From Clostridia bacterium (lineage in GTDB: Bacteria > Bacillota > Clostridia > Oscillospirales > Acutalibacteraceae): DNA of 10,449 nucleotides. This document shows, piece after piece, positions 6,083 to 10,449 of the stretch. The notes under the pieces were generated by a model. The model saw only the letters and a list, made by a program, of their open reading frames with translations, was not told the DNA's origin and made no database searches. The DNA lies in the NCBI GenBank assembly GCA_017454565.1, contig JAFTCS010000119.1, forward strand, positions 1 to 10,449. Direction: 5' to 3'. Positions within the stretch are counted from its first letter, which is position 1. Every line of letters starts with the position of its first letter. Position numbers and translations under genes: made by a program.

Positions 6083-7660
6083 ATGTATAGAGTTTTGTAC
6101 AGGAAATATCGTCCCAGAGTCTTTGCTGACGTTATAGGTCAGCCTCAGGTCACGGATACTCTCAGAAATGAGATAAGATCCGACAGACTTGCCCACGCCT
6201 ATCTTTTCACAGGCTCAAGGGGTACAGGCAAGACCACCTGCTCAAAGATACTTTCAAAGGCCGTAAATTGCCTGTCTCCTGTGGACGGCGACCCATGCGG
6301 CGAATGTGAGATCTGCAGGGGCATAGATGACGGCAGCATTATGGACGTAGTGGAAATTGACGCAGCCAGCAACAACGGCGTAGATGATATCCGCATGCTC
6401 AGAGAGGAAGCGGATTTCACACCTGCAAACGCAAAATACAGAGTCTATATCATCGACGAGGTGCACATGCTCTCGATAGGCGCCTTCAACGCTCTGCTAA
6501 AGACCCTTGAAGAGCCGCCTGCGCATGTGATCTTCATACTTGCCACCACAGAGGTGCACAAGCTGCCTGCTACCATCATGTCAAGGTGTCAGCGCTTTGA
6601 TTTCCACAGGATATCTCCTACGGACATTGCGCAAAGACTTGAATATGTATGTGCCCAGGAGAACTGCACCATAGACCGTGAGGCTGCTCTGCTCATTGCA
6701 GGCATCGCTGACGGCGCTATGAGAGATTCCCTCTCGCTGCTTGACCAGGCTATGGGACAGAGCGAGCATATAACAGAAGAGCTTGTGCGCAGGACTGCCG
6801 GTCTTGCCGACAAGAGCAGCCTTATCGCAATATGCGACTGCATTCTGAACAAAGATGCGGCAGGGGCTATCGACCTGATAGATGAGCTTCACCGCAGTTC
6901 AAAGGATATGGCAAGGCTGTGCGAGGAACTGGTGGAGCATTTCAGAGCCATGATGCTGATAAAAACCATGAAACAGCCCGAAGGCGTTCTGGTAATGTCT
7001 GAGGATGACCTGAAAAAAACCGCCGGACAGGCTTCAAAGCTGAAACTGCAATTCATTATTTCATCCATAGACAAGCTTCAGAATGCTTACGACCGTATGC
7101 TTCACGGAGTGAACAGGCGGATTGAAATGGAAATGACCTTGGTGCATCTTTGCTCCGAGAGCAAGAACCCGGATATTTCGGCATTGGAACAAAAGGTGAT
7201 AATGCTGGAGGAAGTGATCTCAAAGATAGTCAGCAATCCAGGTGCTCTTTCCGCTGCAAGAACGTCAGGTTCGGTCTCAAATGCAATGCTGCCCCAGCAG
7301 AAGCCGCCTTCTACAGATGAGATGGCAAAGCTCAGAGAAAACGCAGTTCCTATGGAGCAGTGGCACGAAGTGCTTGAGGAGATCTCAAGAAGCTCAAAGT
7401 CGCTTTCTTCCGGATTCGAGGGCAGCCGCGCGTTTATCAGCGGCAAGTATGTTCTGGTGGATTCGGACAGAGATATTTGTTTTGAACTGCTCAGACTGCA
7501 GCAGAACAGAGAAAAGATGAAAGCTGCGATAATGAAGGTCACAGGCAAAAGCTACAGTCTCGGACGATATTCATATCCCGATGAAAAAAAGACAGACGAC
7601 GCTCTGCTGCAGCTTATGAATGAACTGAAAAATGCGGGGATACCCGTTTCAGGTGAGTAG
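6083..7660 (+). CDS. dnaX: DNA polymerase III subunit gamma/tau
   Basis: This is the AAA+ ATPase of the clamp loader, which opens the sliding clamp and links replicase and helicase. The 525-residue product carries Walker A GSRGTGKTT at 44-52, the zinc module Cys63, Cys72, Cys75 and Cys78, Walker B IIDEVHML at 123-130, sensor 1 FILATTE at 151-157, and the SRC motif with arginine finger Arg168. Domain III follows to about 370, then a less conserved C-terminal tau-like part. The first ATG is preceded by AAGGGACGGG. A classical A AAA AAG slip heptamer is in frame at 7585-7591, but it lies near the end, so a -1 shift would only replace the last residues. The gene follows the SRP RNA and precedes ybaB and recR, as in Bacillus. 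Confidence 0.97.
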   Translation: MYRVLYRKYRPRVFADVIGQPQVTDTLRNEIRSDRLAHAYLFTGSRGTGKTTCSKILSKAVNCLSPVDGDPCGECEICRGIDDGSIMDVVEIDAASNNGVDDIRMLREEADFTPANAKYRVYIIDEVHMLSIGAFNALLKTLEEPPAHVIFILATTEVHKLPATIMSRCQRFDFHRISPTDIAQRLEYVCAQENCTIDREAALLIAGIADGAMRDSLSLLDQAMGQSEHITEELVRRTAGLADKSSLIAICDCILNKDAAGAIDLIDELHRSSKDMARLCEELVEHFRAMMLIKTMKQPEGVLVMSEDDLKKTAGQASKLKLQFIISSIDKLQNAYDRMLHGVNRRIEMEMTLVHLCSESKNPDISALEQKVIMLEEVISKIVSNPGALSAARTSGSVSNAMLPQQKPPSTDEMAKLRENAVPMEQWHEVLEEISRSSKSLSSGFEGSRAFISGKYVLVDSDRDICFELLRLQQNREKMKAAIMKVTGKSYSLGRYSYPDEKKTDDALLQLMNELKNAGIPVSGE

Positions 7661-7756
7661 CGGAGCAGATAAAAGCGTTTATATCCGGCACTGACATCAA
7701 TTCGGCGCCGATGGAGCGGATAACCGCAAATCATAAATTTAACGGAGGACAACAAA

Positions 7757-8110
7757 ATGAAAGCAAGATTACCCAAGGGCTATAACAACGGCGGAGGCCA
7801 GCAGAACATCCAGCAGCTTGCACGTCAGGCTCAGAAGATGCAGGAGGAAATGGATGAGGCAAGCAAGGAGCTTGAGCAGAAGGAATACACTGCAACTGCA
7901 GGCGGCGGTCAGGTGACTGCTGTCGTTACCGGTGCTCTCGAGATCAAGTCACTGGAGATCAGCAAGGATGTTGTTGATCCCGAAGATATTGAGATGCTTT
8001 CCGACCTTGTTATTGCAGCCGTAAACGAGGCTATCAGAGAGGCAAGAGACGAAAAGGCAGCTACAATGGACAAGATCTCAGGCGGACTTAACGTGCCCGG
8101 CCTGTTCTGA
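7757..8110 (+). CDS. ybaB: YbaB/EbfC family nucleoid-associated protein
   Basis: This is a small dimeric DNA-binding protein of the nucleoid, 117 residues long. A glycine-rich start (NNGGGQQ at 10-16) leads into a long helix (about 17-43) with QQLARQAQKMQEEM, typical of the family. The beta core follows (GGGQVTAVVTGALEIKSLEI at 49-68), then a helical end with SDLVIAAVNEAIREA at 82-96 and the closing SGGLNVPGLF. GGAGG at 7744-7748 precedes the ATG by 8 nt. Only two bases separate its stop from recR, and the pairing with recR is widespread, so a shared repair or recombination context is likely. The 96-bp gap from dnaX shows no terminator, and the dnaX transcript may continue. Confidence 0.95.
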   Translation: MKARLPKGYNNGGGQQNIQQLARQAQKMQEEMDEASKELEQKEYTATAGGGQVTAVVTGALEIKSLEISKDVVDPEDIEMLSDLVIAAVNEAIREARDEKAATMDKISGGLNVPGLF

Positions 8111-8112
8111 TC

Positions 8113-8715
8113 ATGGCAAAATATATTCTGGCACCGCTTGAAAAGCTTACCGAGCAGTTCGAGCGTCTGCCGGGCATAGGCCATAAAACAGCTTCAAGAC
8201 TTGCATACTATGTTCTTACCTTGCCAAAGGGTGAAGCGGAAAAGTTCGCGGCATCCATTACAGAGGCTCACGATAATATCCACTATTGTCCGGTGTGCTG
8301 CAATCTGACGGACAAGGAGCTTTGTCCGATATGTTCGGACGAGACCCGTGACCGTTCGGTTATATGCGTGGTAGAGAGCTTCAGGGATGTTATCGGTATA
8401 GAGGGCACACAGGAATATTTCGGATTATACCATGTTCTGCAGGGGGTGCTTTCTCCCATGAAGGGTATTTTCCCGGATATGCTCAGAATAAACGAGCTTA
8501 TGGCAAGACTTAAAGACGGCACAGTCAGGGAGGTCGTTATGGCAACAAATGCGACTCTCGGCGGAGAGACTACCGCATCTTATATTGCAAAGCTGATAAA
8601 GCCTTTAGGCATCCGTGTTACAAGGCTTGCAACCGGTTTGCCTGCGGGAGGAAATATCGAGTATTCCGATGAGGTCACACTTGCAAGGGCACTCAGCTCA
8701 AGGCTTGATATGTAA
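8113..8715 (+). CDS. recR: Recombination mediator protein RecR
   Basis: RecR acts with RecO (and RecF) to load RecA on SSB-coated single-stranded DNA in recombinational repair. The 200-residue product has the usual length and domain order: an N-terminal helix-hairpin-helix, LPGIGHKTASRLA at 19-31; a four-cysteine zinc finger with Cys59, Cys62, Cys71 and Cys74; a Toprim domain from about 82 with ICVVE (Glu88) and YHVLQGVLSPMKGI at 106-119; and the C-terminal block RLATGLPAGGNIEYSDEVTL at 171-190. No Shine-Dalgarno site is seen before the ATG. With the ybaB stop two bases upstream, translation is probably coupled to ybaB. No terminator with a T-tract follows; a hairpin at 8720-8761 lies just after the stop. 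Confidence 0.97.
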   Translation: MAKYILAPLEKLTEQFERLPGIGHKTASRLAYYVLTLPKGEAEKFAASITEAHDNIHYCPVCCNLTDKELCPICSDETRDRSVICVVESFRDVIGIEGTQEYFGLYHVLQGVLSPMKGIFPDMLRINELMARLKDGTVREVVMATNATLGGETTASYIAKLIKPLGIRVTRLATGLPAGGNIEYSDEVTLARALSSRLDM

Positions 8716-8719
8716 ATAA

Positions 8720-8761
8720 GCATCAGGGCGTGACATGGAAATATGGGTCATGTCCTGATGC
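8720..8761 (+). other. Imperfect 13-bp hairpin between recR and smpB
   Basis: GCATCAGG (8720-8727) pairs with CCTGATGC (8754-8761), and ACATG (8733-8737) pairs with CATGT (8749-8753). A 5-nt bulge lies on the 5' side and the loop has 11 nt. No T-tract follows, so it is not a standard terminator. It could mark an RNA processing or stability element between the two genes. It ends 34 bp before the smpB start. Confidence 0.5.
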
Positions 8762-8795
8762 ACCTTATCAATATTATTATAGAAGGAGAAGCATG

Positions 8796-9260
8796 ATGGC
8801 AAAGGAATCGCTAAAGACCATTGCGCAGAATAAAAAAGCATACCATGAATACTTTGTCATTGAAAGCTTCGAAGCAGGTATAGAGCTTTGCGGCACTGAG
8901 GTGAAGTCTATACGTCAGGGAAGAGTCAATCTGAAAGACGCCTGGTGCACTATAGATAGGGGCGAGCTTTTTGTTAAGGGTATGCATGTAAATCCCTATG
9001 AGCAGGGGAACATCTTCAACAAGGATCCGCTGCGCGTCAGAAAGCTGCTTATGCATAGGCGCGAGATCATGCGCCTTTTAGGTCAGGTGAAGCAGGACGG
9101 TTATTCACTGATACCGCTTTCACTGTACTTCAAGGGCTCAAAAGTGAAGCTGCAGTTAGGTCTCTGCAAGGGCAAGAAGCTTTATGACAAACGCGCAGAC
9201 ATGGCTGCCAAGACAGCTAAAAGGGATATTGAACGCGCCGTAAAGGAACGCAGCCGCTGA
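8796..9260 (+). CDS. smpB: SsrA-binding protein SmpB
   Basis: SmpB binds the tRNA-like end of tmRNA, delivers it to stalled ribosomes and mimics the anticodon arm during trans-translation. The product has 154 residues, the normal length. Visible family blocks are IAQNKKAYHEYFVIESFEAG at 9-28, ELCGTEVKSIRQGRVNLKDA at 30-49, HVNPYEQGN at 64-72, KLLMHRREI at 83-91, and the tail GKKLYDKRADMAAKTAKRD at 126-144, which reaches the ribosomal decoding centre. Tandem ATGs occur at 8793 and 8796; I chose 8796 because AGGAG ends 7 nt before it, whereas 8793 would have only 4. A longer frame from 8730 reads through the intergenic hairpin and is not supported. The tmRNA gene begins 16 bp after the stop, so partner genes are adjacent. 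Confidence 0.96.
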   Translation: MAKESLKTIAQNKKAYHEYFVIESFEAGIELCGTEVKSIRQGRVNLKDAWCTIDRGELFVKGMHVNPYEQGNIFNKDPLRVRKLLMHRREIMRLLGQVKQDGYSLIPLSLYFKGSKVKLQLGLCKGKKLYDKRADMAAKTAKRDIERAVKERSR

Positions 9261-9276
9261 GCTGCATTATATACAT

Positions 9277-9628
9277 GGGAGCGTAAAGGTTTCGACAGGG
9301 AGTGTGAGCTACGGCAAGCGAGCAGCGGCACTGCAGAACCGCTATAAAATCCGCAGATATAAAAATAACTGACAACAATAAACCTGTTGCCATCGCTGCT
9401 TAATTAGCAGCGGTCGTTCTCTTGAGAAGTACCACGGTCTCTTGAGGGCGTCGATTAGTGGTGAACGTGAACAGAGGTTTGTCTTGCCCTTTGTCATGAA
9501 CTAAAGGCTACCGATGCACAAAGTCCGCTGTCGGACGTTGTGAGTGGGGAATCCCAATACGACAGCTGCGCTCGGAGAAAACCGTAGTAAGTGCTTTTTG
9601 GACAGGGGTTCGACTCCCCTCGCTTCCA
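9277..9628 (+). ncRNA. ssrA: Transfer-messenger RNA (tmRNA)
   Basis: tmRNA frees stalled ribosomes and adds a degradation tag. The tRNA-like part is clear: acceptor arm GGGAGCG (9277-9283) pairs with CGCTTCC (9621-9627) and includes a G-U at the third pair, the alanine identity element. TAAAGGTTTCGAC follows the 5' arm, and the T-arm AGGGG-TTCGACT-CCCCT lies at 9604-9620. The tag reading frame ends GCT GCT TAA at 9395-9403. Read back from the stop, it encodes ADIKITDNNKPVAIAA from a GCA at 9353; the resume codon is inferred, but the AA end is typical for ClpXP-type recognition. The stop codon sits in a GCTGC/GCAGC hairpin, also typical. The discriminator A is followed by CTC, so CCA is not encoded. 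No clear promoter lies just upstream; read-through from smpB is possible. Confidence 0.95.
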
Positions 9629-9652
9629 CTCACGGAGTGTCAGACAACCCCC

Positions 9653-9714
9653 GACCACGATCTACTTCGTCGGTCAGGTGTTTGTTCTGGCTATGTCGCT
9701 GCCGGAAAAGCGAC
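9653..9714 (+). other. Two tandem hairpins in the tmRNA 3' trailer
   Basis: GACCACGA (9653-9660) pairs with TCGT and GGTC (9667-9675) with one bulged C. GTCGCT (9695-9700) pairs perfectly with AGCGAC (9709-9714). They lie between the tmRNA 3' end and its terminator. They could be a processing region or the scar of an integration event; I see no known RNA family. Confidence 0.4.
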
Positions 9715-9725
9715 GATAAAAAATC

Positions 9726-9756
9726 AGGCACTCTGCTTTGCGGCAGGGTGCCTTTT
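9726..9756. terminator. Bidirectional terminator between ssrA and the HTH gene
   Basis: GGCACTCTGC (9727-9736) pairs with GCAGGGTGCC (9743-9752) with one G-U and a 6-nt loop. TTTT follows on the plus strand, and an A-run before the stem gives a T-run on the minus strand. It fits the end of both converging transcripts. Confidence 0.78.
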
Positions 9757-9780
9757 CTGCGTCTCGATTTTGCCGGGGCG

Positions 9781-9996
9781 CTATTCTTTTGCCTCAGAGT
9801 CTGGCTCTGGTTCGATCAGATCCTCGATGTGGCATCCGAGGGCGAGCGATATCTTCTGCAGGACGTACACATCTCTCGGCACTCGTTTCCTGCAAGCCCA
9901 CGCCTCCAGCGTCCGTATATGTACGCCGCTCTTTCGGGATAAATCAGCTCTGGTCATTCCCGCCTCGATGCACTTCTTGGAAAAGCTCTGCAACAA
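9781..9996 (-). CDS. Small XRE/Cro-C1-type helix-turn-helix protein
   Basis: This 71-residue protein consists almost only of one DNA-binding domain. AGMTRADLSRKSGVHIRTLEAW (about 12-33, read in two halves MTRADLSRKSG and VHIRTLEAW) is a typical HTH of the Cro/C1 family. VYVLQKISLALGCHIEDLIEPE at about 43-64 gives the two closing helices of the fold. Single-domain regulators of this kind are common in mobile elements of Clostridia. The start is uncertain: tandem TTG codons at 9994-9996 and 9991-9993 fit the domain boundary, no Shine-Dalgarno site is visible, and a stop lies in frame at 10006-10008. The next ATG (9955-9957) would cut into the first helix. The gene converges on ssrA and shares its terminator. 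Its targets are unknown. Confidence 0.7.
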   Translation of the reverse strand: MLQSFSKKCIEAGMTRADLSRKSGVHIRTLEAWACRKRVPRDVYVLQKISLALGCHIEDLIEPEPDSEAKE

Positions 9997-10225
9997 GGAT
10001 AATTTCTACACTGTTCTTGCAACAAGGAAGCTGAGCAAATTGAAAAGTATTGAGGCTTACGGGTACATCGTTACTGGTCCAGATTACTGGATCGACGAAA
10101 TTGAAGAAGCTCTTGAAAACAGAACAATCCGTTGGAACTGGTTTTTGTTTGAAAATGGAGATGTTGTATATGATAACAGATGTGTCCTTCATAAAGATTA
10201 CCGACGCAAGCCAGATCGACGCTAA
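9968..10225 (+). CDS. Hypothetical reading frame, probably 5'-truncated
   Basis: I do not recognise this protein. From about 9990 the frame has coding-like composition and a plausible protein sequence, including SIEAYGYIVTGPDYWIDEIE and TIRWNWFLFENGDVVYDN. The first ATG in range (9968) lacks a ribosome site and lies opposite the start of the HTH gene on the other strand, an unlikely arrangement. A TTG at 10040 with AAGGAAG 9 nt upstream is an alternative that would give about 61 residues. After about 10180 the codons turn unusual (CGA, CGC), while the +1 frame becomes coding-like. The gene may therefore be a remnant whose 5' end was lost at the junction near 10000 and whose 3' part is frameshifted. 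It is equally possible that it is an intact small gene with a poor start. Confidence 0.4.
   Translation: MHFLEKLCNKDNFYTVLATRKLSKLKSIEAYGYIVTGPDYWIDEIEEALENRTIRWNWFLFENGDVVYDNRCVLHKDYRRKPDRR
9989..10028. repeat. 11-bp direct repeat near the HTH gene start
   Basis: TGCAACAAGGA occurs at 9989-9999 and again at 10018-10028, a 29-bp period. The first copy contains the TTG start codons of the HTH gene on the minus strand. It may be an operator pair, a duplication scar, or chance. Confidence 0.35.
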
Positions 10226-10322
10226 GTATATCAAAGAAGGCACTCTTGCGGATGCAACGGCGTGGCTTACCGCAAATTGGGACGAGATTGCAAACGATAA
10301 TAATTCTGACCTGAATCCGTGA
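10170..10322 (+). CDS. Short hypothetical protein overlapping the preceding frame
   Basis: This 50-residue frame reads MITDVSFIKITDASQ, then a helical part with KEGTLADATAWLTANWDEI at about 23-41 and a polar end. I do not recognise a family. Codon composition looks coding throughout. GGAG at 10157-10160 lies 9 nt before the ATG at 10170; a second ATG at 10161 directly abuts that site. It overlaps the previous frame by 56 bp in the +1 register. It could be translationally coupled, or the two could be pieces of a single frameshifted gene. No signal peptide or membrane segment is seen. Confidence 0.45.
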   Translation: MITDVSFIKITDASQIDAKYIKEGTLADATAWLTANWDEIANDNNSDLNP

Positions 10323-10396
10323 AACTCAAATAGAATAAATGGCTGAAAGCAAGATAAACAGAGCTTTACAAGCCAAATGTTTCATACCTTGTTTTT

Positions 10397-10433
10397 CACC
10401 CAATGGGTGCATTTGCGCCGCCTCTCGGCGGCG
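10397..10433 (+). other. Tandem hairpins at the window end, possible terminator
   Basis: CACCC-AAT-GGGTG (10397-10409) is followed by a perfect 7-bp stem CGCCGCC/GGCGGCG (10416-10422 and 10427-10433) with a TCTC loop. GGGTAGTTTT follows, a weak T-run. It lies 75-111 bp after the last short reading frame and could end its transcript. Much richer in G+C than its surroundings, it could also be part of a dispersed repeat. The 10323-10396 stretch holds nothing else I can name. Confidence 0.4.
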
Positions 10434-10449
10434 GGGTAGTTTTAAGCGA

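Noticed and set aside
7010..7020. A7 run at 7013-7019 in dnaX as a programmed frameshift site
   Set aside because: In the reading frame it gives G AAA AAA, which pairs poorly after a -1 shift, unlike the heptamer at 7585-7591.
8730..8795. Extra N-terminal extension of SmpB from an ATG at 8730
   Set aside because: The start lies within a hairpin, lacks a ribosome site, and would add 22 residues not found in the family. A good site precedes the ATG at 8796.
9544..9942. Plus-strand open frames running through the tmRNA 3' half and opposite the HTH gene
   Set aside because: The first part is tmRNA and terminator sequence. The rest is antisense to a recognisable HTH domain, and the products show no family features.
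10339..10449. Open frame from an ATG at 10339 to the window end (37 codons, cysteine- and arginine-rich)
   Set aside because: It has no ribosome site, runs through two hairpins including a GC-rich one, and is cut by the window edge. The coding case is too weak to annotate.

Overview
The window looks like a chromosomal segment of a low- to mid-GC Gram-positive anaerobe of class Clostridia, most likely a Ruminococcus-like member of the Oscillospiraceae. The grounds are strong Shine-Dalgarno sites (AAGGAGG, GGAGG), several TTG starts, the classical Firmicutes order SRP RNA - dnaX - ybaB - recR, an orphan LUD-domain protein, and a cytoplasmic-looking protein built from YTG-type beta repeats of the sort common in ruminococcal and lachnospiral surface proteins. 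The genus is inferred from style, not from a search.

Layout. At 10-1356 (+) lies a NOL1/NOP2/Sun-type rRNA cytosine-C5 methyltransferase (RsmF-like). A 261-bp gap follows with a MITE-like inverted repeat and a GC hairpin. At 1618-2844 (-) is a membrane-anchored GHL10 (DUF187) glycoside-hydrolase-like protein. A strong promoter at 2878-2906 drives a rightward group: a DUF1294 membrane protein, a LUD-domain protein and DeoD purine nucleoside phosphorylase. This group probably ends at the terminator at 4805-4846. A separate transcription unit with an extended -10 promoter carries the beta-repeat protein (4971-5729), which starts with TTG and has no signal peptide.

From 5810 on the content is informational. 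The SRP RNA gene has its own promoter and terminator. It is followed by dnaX (clamp loader), ybaB/ebfC (nucleoid protein) and recR (recombinational repair), then smpB and ssrA (tmRNA), the two partners of trans-translation. The SRP RNA handles protein targeting, DnaX and RecR handle replication and repair, and SmpB with tmRNA rescues stalled ribosomes.

The last 820 bp, directly after the tmRNA 3' end, differ in character: tandem hairpins, a bidirectional terminator, a small convergent XRE-type HTH gene, and two short overlapping reading frames with coding-like composition that may be gene remnants. The tmRNA 3' end is a common integration site, so this may be the edge of an accessory region. 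No integrase or second att copy is visible. I see no convincing undescribed defence or mobile system here. The most unusual items are the signal-less beta-repeat protein, the 1404-1621 repeat cluster and the post-tmRNA patchwork.
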